Source: JARRQB01 sp965368585 (GTDB lineage: Bacteria > Pseudomonadota > Gammaproteobacteria > Chromatiales > Chromatiaceae). Taken from it: a DNA stretch of 12,713 bases. This document shows, piece after piece, positions 1-6,547 of the stretch. The stretch lies in NCBI GenBank assembly GCA_965368585.1, contig CBDUNM010000147.1, forward strand, positions 1 through 12,713, written 5' to 3'. The translations under genes were made by a program, and so were the position numbers. How positions within the stretch are numbered: the stretch's first letter is position 1; every line of letters begins with the position of its first letter. A model generated the notes under the pieces. The model worked only from the letters and a program-made list of their open reading frames with translations, was not told the DNA's origin and made no database searches.

Positions 1-672
1 CGCGAGGGCGACCGCATGTTTCTCATCGCGCGCGACCGCGACAAGTTGGAGGTTGTCGCCGCCGACCTGCGCGCACGCGGCGCGGATCTGGTCGAGGTGG
101 CGGCGTTGGATGTCCTCGATTTCGATCGGCACGACGCCGTCCTGCAAAAGGCATGCGACACCCTCCAGGGCTTGGACCTGGCGTTGCTCGCGCACGGCAC
201 ATTGCCCGACCAGCAGGCTTGTCAGGCGTCATTCACACTGGCCCACCGCGAGTTCGACGTCAATGCGACCAGTGTCATGTCGCTGGTGACCTGGCTGGCA
301 AACTACCTCGAGCGGCAACATAGCGGGACGATCGCCGTGATCTCGTCCGTTGCCGGTGACCGTGGCCGCCAGAGCAACTACCTGTACGGCGCCGCCAAAG
401 GGGCGGTGTCTTTGTTTTTGCAAGGTGTGCGCAACCGGCTGTATCGCGCCGGTGTAAAGGTGCTCACGATCAAACCTGGTTTCGTCGACACGCCGATGAC
501 GGCGGCCTTTAACAAAGGCCCCCTGTGGGCGCAACCGGATGATATCGCCGAAAAGATCATGCATGCGCTGCGCAAGGGTCACGACGTAGTGTACGCGCCG
601 GGTTTCTGGCGTTTGGTCATGCTGGTGATCAAATTGATTCCGGAAACCCTGTTCAAGCGCCTGTCGTTATAA
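1..672 (+). CDS. SDR-family reductase, DprE2-like (5' truncated)
   Basis: This is the C-terminal 223 residues of a short-chain dehydrogenase/reductase. The reading frame is open from base 1, so the true start and the Rossmann glycine motif lie upstream of the window. An in-frame ATG at 16 is unlikely to be the start because family members need about 25-30 more residues before it. The catalytic set is visible: serines in the VISSVAG segment (about 334-354), then Tyr (codon 385) and Lys (codon 397) in the YGAAKG motif. The C-terminal pattern (YAP, then R..VM, then IP..LFKRL) matches, from memory, the tail of mycobacterial DprE2, which reduces decaprenylphosphoryl-2-keto-ribose to the arabinose form using NAD(P)H with the oxidase DprE1. 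The two GT-C glycosyltransferases downstream fit a role in polyprenyl-phosphate sugar supply. Family call is firm; the DprE2-like substrate is inferred. Confidence 0.85.
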   Translation, partial: REGDRMFLIARDRDKLEVVAADLRARGADLVEVAALDVLDFDRHDAVLQKACDTLQGLDLALLAHGTLPDQQACQASFTLAHREFDVNATSVMSLVTWLANYLERQHSGTIAVISSVAGDRGRQSNYLYGAAKGAVSLFLQGVRNRLYRAGVKVLTIKPGFVDTPMTAAFNKGPLWAQPDDIAEKIMHALRKGHDVVYAPGFWRLVMLVIKLIPETLFKRLSL

Positions 673-684
673 CGCGTCGACAAG

Positions 685-707
685 CGTTGCCGGCCGTGCC
701 GGCGACG
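685..707 (+). terminator. hairpin after the SDR gene, possible weak terminator
   Basis: A 10-bp stem (CGTTGCCGGC paired with GCCGGCGACG, one G-U pair) encloses a 3-base loop, starting 12 bases past the SDR stop codon. There is no T-run after it (the next bases are A-rich), so an intrinsic terminator is doubtful. It may instead be a pause, or an RNA-stabilising structure within a longer transcript. Confidence 0.3.
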
Positions 708-792
708 AACTCGAAAAACGCCGCGTATGGCAGTAGTATCTGCGCCTGCGGCCACCTCGGATCCCGAAGCGGCGTTGCGACCGCGGCACATC

Positions 793-816
793 GGTTTAAC
801 CTGCATGTTGCACCGG
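793..816 (+). repeat. dispersed palindromic repeat, copy 1
   Basis: The palindrome GGTTTAACC (793-801) is followed directly by TGCATGTTGCACCGG (802-816). The same two-part layout recurs at 4352-4375, 4384-4406 (inverted) and 6117-6139. This copy lies in the 216-base gap between the SDR gene and the first glycosyltransferase. It contains an in-frame ATG (805) that would be an alternative start for the downstream gene. Confidence 0.75.
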
Positions 817-888
817 GTAGCACTGATAGACCGCGCCGCGCGCCGACGGCGCACACCAACGAAGTCAACAATCCGCAGGTCGATCAGG

Positions 889-2442
889 TTGAGTAAGAAT
901 TTTGCAAGCATCTTGATTCCGGCGCTGCTGATCGCGTTCTCGCTGGCGTTCCAGTCGGTCACCGATATCGGCTTCGAGGGCTGGAACGATGACGCACGTT
1001 ACGTGGAAGCCGCCGTGCAGTGGCGCGACAACGCACCCTACGTCGGTCACGATCACTGGTCCCTGCGGCACAGCTATGTACTTCCGCTGGCAGGGTCGAT
1101 GAAACTGTTTCACGGCGAGGAGTTCGCACTTTCCTTACCCTCGCTATGCGCCTATTTGGGCACCATAGTACTCACCTTTTTTGCGATCCGGCCGGCGTTC
1201 GGCGCGCTCGCCGGCGGGTTCTGTGCCATCGTGCTGGCGATTACACCCATCTTCGCGGTGACCGCCGATGCGGCCATGGTGTGGCAGGTCGAGTTGCTGC
1301 TGGTGCTGATCTCGTTTTGGTTGCTCTGGTATGCGCGGGACAGTGAGCATGCCGCCTGGTTGGCGCTGTTGGCGGGCGTGTTTGCCGGCCTGGCGCTGCT
1401 GTCGCGAGCCTCTTCGGGCGCCTATATCGTCGGCTTGGGTATTTTGTTTCTCGTTGGTCTTGGGCCCGCTCGCCGTCACTACCTGATCGCCGCGCTGGGA
1501 TGCCTGGCGGTGCTGTCGGTTGACGTGCTGTACTTCAAGATCATGACCGACGATTGGCTATATCGCCTCAAGATCATCACCAACCACGGCAAGTTCACCG
1601 TCGTGACGCACGCCACCGAGACGATCGATTTGCAGCTGCTCGAACCGAATGCACGACACCTGCTGCGTGGACCCCGTAACAACTATTCCGAATACGCGTT
1701 GCTGGACATCAACGACTACGTCAACCCTTATCTGATGTTGATCGTGCACTACTACTATGGAGCGACCTACTGGCTCGGGGCCGCGGGCGTACTCAGCATG
1801 CGCCGCATTCGCGAACGGCTGACGATCGGCAAACCCGCGCACCAGCTCTTGGCAGCCCTGCCGGTGCTGGGGGCCACTTGGTACCTGGTCGGCCTGTATG
1901 TGCTCGCGCTGCGCCCGCACCCGCGGTACTGGGGGCTGACTTCCTACGTCGCTGCGTTGTTTGCCGGGCTGTTGTTCGCCTGGTTGTGGCAGCAGGGCCG
2001 ACGCGGCGTCGTGGCGCTGGTCCTGGCCGCCGTCCTTGTCACCCATCTGCTGCTGGTCGAAATGAACGCCAGCAGCGTCATGTCGCACCGGTGGCTGGCC
2101 GACTACGTCAAACAGACCGGTCATACGGTGCATATGGAGGCGGAGTCGTGGCGCCACGGACAGGTTTATTTCTCGCTGGTGCGCGAGGTCGGTGACCGGT
2201 TGCGGCCGTTGCCGGACCCGGAGGCCACCAGAATCTGGGTAAACCTTGCGGACGAACTACCGGACATCATCACAGAAAACCCCGAGCAATGGGCGCTGGT
2301 ATGGGAACGACGGTCGCGCGTCACCTGGCTCGGACGACTGCTCGACCAACTGGGTATATTGCAGCATCTGCCCAGTTGGCATCGCAACCGTCTGGTCACC
2401 CCGGATGCCGATGTCGTGCTCTACGAACGAAAGTCGTATTGA
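889..2442 (+). CDS. GT39/ArnT-like membrane glycosyltransferase
   Basis: A multi-spanning inner-membrane protein of about 517 residues with the GT-C layout. A first transmembrane helix (about residues 7-23) is followed by a periplasmic loop carrying an acidic pair, Asp34-Asp35 in GWNDDARY. That is where the family keeps its catalytic or metal-binding acidic residue. About nine further hydrophobic segments follow, and the C-terminus is a soluble periplasmic domain. Such enzymes move a sugar from a polyprenyl-phosphate carrier to a lipid, glycan or protein at the periplasmic face. The frame is open back to ATG 727, with ATG 805 inside the repeat element. I chose TTG 889 because a CAGGT ribosome-site-like motif lies 8 bases upstream, and because the upstream codons give only a basic, family-atypical extension. 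Acceptor and donor cannot be read from sequence; the DprE2-like neighbour suggests a pentose donor. Confidence 0.8.
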   Translation: MSKNFASILIPALLIAFSLAFQSVTDIGFEGWNDDARYVEAAVQWRDNAPYVGHDHWSLRHSYVLPLAGSMKLFHGEEFALSLPSLCAYLGTIVLTFFAIRPAFGALAGGFCAIVLAITPIFAVTADAAMVWQVELLLVLISFWLLWYARDSEHAAWLALLAGVFAGLALLSRASSGAYIVGLGILFLVGLGPARRHYLIAALGCLAVLSVDVLYFKIMTDDWLYRLKIITNHGKFTVVTHATETIDLQLLEPNARHLLRGPRNNYSEYALLDINDYVNPYLMLIVHYYYGATYWLGAAGVLSMRRIRERLTIGKPAHQLLAALPVLGATWYLVGLYVLALRPHPRYWGLTSYVAALFAGLLFAWLWQQGRRGVVALVLAAVLVTHLLLVEMNASSVMSHRWLADYVKQTGHTVHMEAESWRHGQVYFSLVREVGDRLRPLPDPEATRIWVNLADELPDIITENPEQWALVWERRSRVTWLGRLLDQLGILQHLPSWHRNRLVTPDADVVLYERKSY

Positions 2443-2545
2443 GACGCAAATGTGACGCAGGCATCCCGAATGCTGCGGCAGCGGGTGGATGTTTGTAAGA
2501 TGATGCGAGAAACGTGCGGCGTCACTGGGAAAAGAATTCACCACT

Positions 2546-4204
2546 GTGTCTGAACCACCGATAGAATCATTTGCCGCGCGTGGCATCTGGCCGCTACTAC
2601 TCTTGGTGGCGATCGCGGTGCTCTATGCCTTTGCCCCGCTGGGCGGAGCCTTCTCCTGGCCCGACGCCCCTCGCCACGCCATGAACGGGGCGTTCGTGTT
2701 GGACCTCATCAGGGCCGCGCCGTTTGCGGACCCGGTCGGTTTCGCATACGGCTATTACGCGCAATACCCAGCGCTGACGATACTCTTTTACCCGCCGTTG
2801 TTTTACTTCGTGCTGGCGCCTTTCTACGCCGTGTTCGGTGTGTCGCAGGAATCCGCACTGCTCGCCGTCGCGGCCTGCTACGTTGTGTTCGCCCTGGGCG
2901 CCTATACCTTTTTCCGGCTCTGGTTGGACCGTCCGGGCGCATTTGCGGCAGCACTGTTGTTCGTGGTCATCCCGGAACTGGCATTTTGGGGCCGACAGGT
3001 CATGCTGGAACTGCCCGCGTATGCATTTCTGATCTGGAGCGCGGTATTCTTCACCCACTACCTCCGGACCATGCAGATCAAGCAGCTGTACATCAGCGCG
3101 CTGTTGCTGGTCCTGGCGATATACAGCAAGAACACGGTGGTGTTCGTCGCCCTGGTGTATTTTTTCACCCTTGTAACGGTGCGCAAAGGTGCGTTCTTTC
3201 GGGACCAACACACGTACATCGTCGCGGTGTCGTCCCTGGTGCTGCTGGGGCCCCTGATCTATCTGACATTGGAGTTCGGACAGGGCAACGTGCAATCCGT
3301 CTACAGTATCGCCGACTCGCAGGTCTCGCGCCTGACGCTGGCCGGCTGGTTGTGGTACGCCAAGGCCTTGCCGACGCAAATGGGCTGGCCACCCATCATC
3401 CTGGCTGTCGCTCTGGTGGTAATCGCAGCTTTGCAACGACTACGGCTGTTCAACTATGCCGAAACCGTGTTTCTGGCCAGCTGGTTTGGCATCGGCTATC
3501 TGTTTTTCTCGGGTATCGATCTGAAGGACGCGCGCTTTACCCTGTTCATTCTGGTGCCGGTCCCGCTGCTCAGTGTACTGGCGATCTACCGCCTGCTTCC
3601 GCAACGCGCATCGCTCGCTGCCGGGCTGGCCAGCCTGCTCGCCATGGGCACGCTCGGCTACACCTTGCTGGCGCGTCCCGTACACTATGTGGACGGCTAT
3701 CGTGACCTGGTCGATTACATAGCCGAGGTGGCTCCGCCGCACAGCGTGGTGCTGTTTTCCGGCTACCGCGACGGCGCCTTTATCTTCAATCTGCGCAGTA
3801 TCGAAGCGCGGCGGGATCTTAGTGTCTTACGTTCGGACAAACTATTACTCAAAATAAAGATCAGGCGCGAGCTCGGCGTTGAGGAGGCCGACTTCAGTCG
3901 GGAGGAGATTGCCGATCTGATCAATCGGCACGGCGTCCACTACGTGGTTGCGCAACCTGACTTTTGGACCGACCTGGATCAGATGGCAAAATTTCAGGAA
4001 GTACTGGATTCACCGCAATTCGAGAAAGTAGCCCGCTTCCCGATGACCGCCAATTATCCGAACCTGGACAAGGAATATGTCGTTTATCGCAATCTCGGGG
4101 ACGTTGCGCAGGGACCGATTCCCGTGACGATCAGAATACCGATGATCGGTCGCACCATTTCAAGCGAAGTCGGCAACAGCCAGCCACACCCGCCGCGCAA
4201 CTGA
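2546..4204 (+). CDS. GT39 (PMT_2-type) membrane glycosyltransferase
   Basis: A 552-residue multi-spanning protein clearly of the GT39 type. After a first transmembrane helix (about 14-32) comes the periplasmic loop motif SWPDAPRHAMNG with the likely catalytic Asp40. A PPLFY loop follows, then FWGRQVMLELP with Glu155 in the second conserved loop, then repeated hydrophobic segments to about residue 385, and a soluble C-terminal domain. It should transfer a sugar from a polyprenyl-phosphate donor at the outer face of the inner membrane. The start is GTG 2546: an in-frame stop at 2501 leaves no upstream ATG, and GGGA at 2527-2530 could serve as ribosome site, somewhat far away. It lies 103 bases after the other GT-C gene, in the same direction, probably as one transcription unit. 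The two enzymes may add successive sugars or act on different acceptors. Acceptor unknown. Confidence 0.9.
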   Translation: MSEPPIESFAARGIWPLLLLVAIAVLYAFAPLGGAFSWPDAPRHAMNGAFVLDLIRAAPFADPVGFAYGYYAQYPALTILFYPPLFYFVLAPFYAVFGVSQESALLAVAACYVVFALGAYTFFRLWLDRPGAFAAALLFVVIPELAFWGRQVMLELPAYAFLIWSAVFFTHYLRTMQIKQLYISALLLVLAIYSKNTVVFVALVYFFTLVTVRKGAFFRDQHTYIVAVSSLVLLGPLIYLTLEFGQGNVQSVYSIADSQVSRLTLAGWLWYAKALPTQMGWPPIILAVALVVIAALQRLRLFNYAETVFLASWFGIGYLFFSGIDLKDARFTLFILVPVPLLSVLAIYRLLPQRASLAAGLASLLAMGTLGYTLLARPVHYVDGYRDLVDYIAEVAPPHSVVLFSGYRDGAFIFNLRSIEARRDLSVLRSDKLLLKIKIRRELGVEEADFSREEIADLINRHGVHYVVAQPDFWTDLDQMAKFQEVLDSPQFEKVARFPMTANYPNLDKEYVVYRNLGDVAQGPIPVTIRIPMIGRTISSEVGNSQPHPPRN

Positions 4205-4254
4205 TCGCTGCCCACGACAATGCCGCTGGACCGCAGCCTTGCCGGCTGACAGCG

Positions 4255-4365
4255 TTACTGAGGGTTTGCCGGGCACAGCACCTGACGCACGGTACCGATC
4301 AGTTCGAGCAGCTTCCCGTCGCGCGTGACGAAACAGGGGGGCTTCTGATCCGGCTTAGCCTGCAT
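4255..4365 (-). CDS. possible 36-residue small protein
   Basis: The minus strand carries ATG 4365 to TAA 4255, encoding 36 residues that begin MQAKPDQKPPCFVTRDGKLL and end in LCPANPQ. The middle reads like real protein (FVTRDGKLLELIGTVRQV), with two cysteines, and 28 of 36 codons end in G or C as in the neighbours. The ATG sits inside the repeat element, within the arm of the 4352-4405 hairpin, and no good ribosome site precedes it. It lies 42 bases downstream of the serine hydrolase on the same strand and could be co-transcribed. I do not recognise the family. It could equally be the tail of a decayed gene, or chance. Confidence 0.3.
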   Translation of the reverse strand: MQAKPDQKPPCFVTRDGKLLELIGTVRQVLCPANPQ

Positions 4366-4375
4366 GCTGCACCAG
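4352..4375 (+). repeat. dispersed palindromic repeat, copy 2
   Basis: The palindrome GGCTTAGCC (4352-4360) is joined to TGCATGCTGCACCAG (4361-4375). Relative to copy 1, T to C and A to G changes occur at paired positions of the palindrome, so symmetry is kept. It forms the left arm of an inverted pair with copy 3. Confidence 0.75.
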
Positions 4376-4405
4376 CCGGTCGACTGGTGCAGCATGCACG
4401 CTAGC
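4352..4405. terminator. long hairpin between convergent genes, possible bidirectional terminator
   Basis: A perfect 15-bp stem (4361-4375 with 4384-4398) closes an 8-base loop. It extends outward through one mismatch, four pairs, a one-base bulge and two more pairs. It begins about 147 bases after the glycosyltransferase stop and ends 2 bases before the serine hydrolase stop, so it could end or protect transcripts from both sides. No clear T-run flanks it, so it would work as a REP-like or factor-assisted structure rather than a classical intrinsic terminator. Confidence 0.5.
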
Positions 4406-4406
4406 G
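4384..4406 (-). repeat. dispersed palindromic repeat, copy 3 (inverted)
   Basis: Read on the minus strand, this is the palindrome CGCTAGCG (4399-4406) followed by TGCATGCTGCACCAG (4398-4384). It is the inverted partner of copy 2, separated from it by 8 bases. Its palindrome differs from the others at the outermost base pair, again symmetrically. Confidence 0.7.
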
Positions 4407-4407
4407 C

Positions 4408-5802
4408 TTACAGTGCGTCGTCATAGGCGTTCGCCAGGACGCCGCATGCCGAAGACGACGAGCCGCGCTGCGCCGAGTTCATTACCAGCGTCGCGTCGAT
4501 GCCGTCCGGTAGCGACATCAGGCAGCTTTGCACGCGATCGTGCGTAGTGACCGAGTAGTACAGGTTGTGGTTTGTCGGGTTGCTCGGGTGCTGCGCGGTC
4601 ATGAGCAGCGTGCGCTGGTTGCTGGTCCACTTGCCGAGGCCGCGGTGGAAGAAGCGGCCTTCGTGCTCATCTTCGTCGGAGTGGACCGACCATCCCATCT
4701 TGAGGTCGTTCATGAGCGCGCGGCTCGCCGGCGACAGCAGCTTCCCGAACCGCAAGTGCGCTGCGACGGCCGCGAGATCCATTGCGCTGAGCCACCAGTT
4801 CTTGGGTCCACAGGTCCAGACGCTGCCGCCCATCGACCCGCCGGCGGCAAACTGGATCGGGAGGATATAGCGGTCGACGTCGTAGGCGAGGGCCTGCTGG
4901 GACGCGGGTCCGGTGGCGTTACAGAAGCCGTCGACCCCCGACGGCAGCAGTACGTGGTTGCGCACGTAGTGCTGATAGCCGGCGGCGCTGTTCGCGTCGG
5001 CCGACAGCTCGGCATTGTCGACGAGGTCGCCGGTCGCAAGCGCCATGCGCCAGATCAGTAGCGCCGCGAGCTTGTAGTTGGCGTTCTTGTAGCTGTACGG
5101 CCCGTAGCCGACCGCACCGGCGCCCGCGAACTGCGGATAGATGCCGTGCTCGACGATCGCCCGGACGCCTTCGTAGGTATTGGTCGAGAGGGCCGCAAAG
5201 GTGGGGTCGTCGATCTTCAGTTCGGCAATGGTCTGGTTGATGCCGGTACGGTGGGTCAGCAGGTCGAAGAAGGTGATGCCGCTCGCGTCGAAGCCGAGAC
5301 CAGGCGTCCAGGCGGGTGGCAGCCACTCGCTGATCGGGTCGAACGCGTCGACGCCCAGCTTGTCCATGAGCTGCAACATCGCAATGGCCGTGATGGTCTT
5401 GGACACGCTGTACACGTTGACGTCGGTGAACGTCGTAAACGGCTTGCCGCCGTTGAGGAAAGGCACGCGGGCGTAGCCGCCTTGCCCGCTTCGGTCCAGT
5501 TGGCCGTTCTTCGCGATCACGAACGCGTAGCCGACCGCCCGGGCGCCAAGCGCGGCATGGATATTTGCCGCAAAGGCGACGGTGTCCATTTCCGGCGCCT
5601 GAAACACGGCCTTGGGCAGGATACCCGGGCCGGGCCGGGCCGGGCCGGCGGCCAGAGCGGCGGTCGAGACAGGTTCAACGCCTGCGTCGCGCAAGCCCGA
5701 TCGCGTGTCGAGGTCCGCCGCTGATGCAGCAGGGCCGGCCCCGGCAAGGCAGACCGAGCTTGCGAGCAAGGCCGCCGTGAACATGGAATTGGTTGTCGTC
5801 AT
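4408..5802 (-). CDS. exported serine hydrolase, class C beta-lactamase family
   Basis: A 464-residue protein with a signal peptide (hydrophobic stretch about 7-22, likely cut after the ASA at 26-28), so it acts in the periplasm or outside. The beta-lactamase/DD-peptidase motifs are present in order: SxxK as SVSK (nucleophile Ser132, Lys135), YxN as YKN (238-240), and HRG (386-388) in the place of KTG. This set is typical of class C-like esterases, peptidases and hydrolases, so beta-lactam resistance should not be assumed. Four cysteines in the mature part (294, 331, 427, 453) could form disulfides. The frame continues upstream to 5847. I chose ATG 5802 because an AGGAG ribosome site precedes it at good distance and the signal peptide then begins correctly. 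Codons 52-60 are a (CCGGG)n tract encoding a Gly/Pro/Ala/Arg linker. It is transcribed alone, convergent with the glycosyltransferases; substrate unknown. Confidence 0.88.
   Translation of the reverse strand: MTTTNSMFTAALLASSVCLAGAGPAASAADLDTRSGLRDAGVEPVSTAALAAGPARPGPGILPKAVFQAPEMDTVAFAANIHAALGARAVGYAFVIAKNGQLDRSGQGGYARVPFLNGGKPFTTFTDVNVYSVSKTITAIAMLQLMDKLGVDAFDPISEWLPPAWTPGLGFDASGITFFDLLTHRTGINQTIAELKIDDPTFAALSTNTYEGVRAIVEHGIYPQFAGAGAVGYGPYSYKNANYKLAALLIWRMALATGDLVDNAELSADANSAAGYQHYVRNHVLLPSGVDGFCNATGPASQQALAYDVDRYILPIQFAAGGSMGGSVWTCGPKNWWLSAMDLAAVAAHLRFGKLLSPASRALMNDLKMGWSVHSDEDEHEGRFFHRGLGKWTSNQRTLLMTAQHPSNPTNHNLYYSVTTHDRVQSCLMSLPDGIDATLVMNSAQRGSSSSACGVLANAYDDAL
5625..5648. repeat. CCGGG tandem repeat inside the serine hydrolase gene
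   Basis: Nearly five consecutive copies of the 5-base unit CCGGG. The unit is not a multiple of three, so gain or loss of one unit would shift the reading frame about 52-60 codons into the gene, just after the signal peptide region. In the given sequence the frame is intact. Confidence 0.8.
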
Positions 5803-5808
5803 GGTTGA

Positions 5809-5816
5809 TTCTCCTG
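5809..5816 (-). promoter_or_regulatory. ribosome binding site of the serine hydrolase
   Basis: On the minus strand CAGGAGAA lies 6 bases before ATG 5802. It decides in favour of this start over the in-frame upstream start at 5847, which has no comparable site and would put extra polar residues before the signal peptide. Confidence 0.8.
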
Positions 5817-6116
5817 GTAGTGGATATTGTGCGCAATTCCTGTACACGTACCCGGGGGAAGCGTTTTGCCCGACGGTGCGCTGCGGAAAGGTAAGCCGGG
5901 AACAGCACGGTCAACCGCCGGGCGCGGCGATGACGATGAAGAAAAACGATGTCGCCGCCCTTGACCGCGCCTGCAGCCGCTGGTTGCGCAAAGCCATAAA
6001 GCATGCGTGAGAATGTGGATGGGGTTTATGGTCCAAGCACATTGCCGATGAGGGACACCCGATGCGCTAAATGATCATCGTCGAGGCTGCCAAAGATTTC
6101 GAAGCTGGCGTCGCCA

Positions 6117-6139
6117 GGCTAGCCTGCATGTTGCACCAG
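6117..6139 (+). repeat. dispersed palindromic repeat, copy 4
   Basis: The palindrome GGCTAGCC (6117-6124), lacking the central T of copies 1 and 2, is joined to TGCATGTTGCACCAG (6125-6139). It sits alone in the gap upstream of the RND operon; no inverted partner was seen nearby. Confidence 0.75.
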
Positions 6140-6299
6140 CCGATCGGGGACGGGCGCAGAAGCGAGCATTGCCGGCACTCGGAACGATCGAGCTCCTACG
6201 ACGCGGCGCGAGATGGCGGCTGGGGCACAATCACTTACATGTCGTGCAAGAAATCGCACGCAAGTGGTGGCGCGCTATACTTGTAGCCTTCAGCTGAAT

Positions 6300-6311
6300 C
6301 ACGTTAACGTG
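6300..6311. promoter_or_regulatory. perfect 12-bp palindrome, possible operator
   Basis: CACGTTAACGTG is perfectly symmetric and lies about 237 bases before the adaptor start. Its core CGTTAACG recurs at 6564-6571 inside the adaptor gene, and a related CGTT/AACG palindrome is at 6506-6517. A dimeric repressor or activator could bind here. No regulator gene is present in the window. Confidence 0.3.
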
Positions 6312-6442
6312 CAATCCGCAGGTTACGCTGGCTTGTCGATCTTGTGGTTCTCCATGCGTCGAACGTACGGAAGCTGCCTCGGAAGCGTGGAAATCGATTA
6401 TTTTCCGAGGCATTGAGAAGTGGGTGGTGCGGATTCGGACCG

Positions 6443-6462
6443 ATTCGTTCGCATTCGTTCGC
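6443..6462. repeat. tandem decamer ATTCGTTCGC x2
   Basis: Two perfect adjacent copies of ATTCGTTCGC, preceded by a partial match (GATTCGGACC at 6432-6441). The spacing is close to one helical turn, so a regulator could contact both on one DNA face. It is located 85-105 bases upstream of the RND adaptor start. Confidence 0.5.
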
Positions 6463-6505
6463 AGTTGCTTACGTGCACTCACAAGCGCCAAATCTGATGT
6501 GAATA

Positions 6506-6517
6506 TCGTTGCAACGA
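6506..6517. promoter_or_regulatory. perfect 12-bp palindrome upstream of the RND operon, possible operator
   Basis: TCGTTGCAACGA is perfectly symmetric and ends 30 bases before ATG 6548, the usual place for a repressor site overlapping a promoter or leader. RND efflux operons are commonly controlled by TetR-, MarR- or LysR-type regulators. None is encoded here, so the binder is unknown. Confidence 0.4.
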
Positions 6518-6547
6518 CCAAATCCCTAGTAACTGATTGAGTATTTG

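Larger units (their letters stand above)
5817..6547. other. long intergenic region with regulatory-looking repeats
   Basis: About 730 bases between the divergent serine hydrolase and RND operon without a convincing gene. It holds repeat copy 4 (6117-6139), a 12-bp palindrome (6300-6311), a tandem decamer (6443-6462) and a second 12-bp palindrome (6506-6517). The part after about 6200 is visibly richer in A and T than the surrounding genes, as expected for a promoter zone. A TATACT at 6276-6281 resembles a -10 box but has no matching -35. Short open frames here lack ribosome sites. Confidence 0.6.

Noticed and set aside
4234..4248. CAGCC-TTGCC-GGCTG hairpin as a terminator of the glycosyltransferase genes
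   Set aside because: Only a 5-bp stem without a T-run; the larger hairpin at 4352-4405 is a better candidate.
3964..4404. 146-codon plus-strand ORF at the end of the second glycosyltransferase
   Set aside because: Most of it is an alternate frame of the GT39 gene, and the rest crosses the repeat hairpin. No motif.
5803..5847. Upstream extension of the serine hydrolase to an ATG at 5847
   Set aside because: The strong AGGAG site and a normal signal peptide place the start at 5802.
5930..6010. 26-codon plus-strand ORF (starts MTMKKNDVAALDRACSRW)
   Set aside because: The composition is fairly protein-like and amphipathic, but there is no ribosome site, no supporting neighbour and no recognised family. 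Too short to support.
6276..6281. TATACT as a promoter -10 for the RND operon
   Set aside because: There is no -35 match at suitable spacing, and it would leave a leader of about 265 bases.
6071..6286. 71-codon plus-strand ORF in the intergenic region
   Set aside because: It has no ribosome site, runs through repeat copy 4, and its residue composition is not protein-like.
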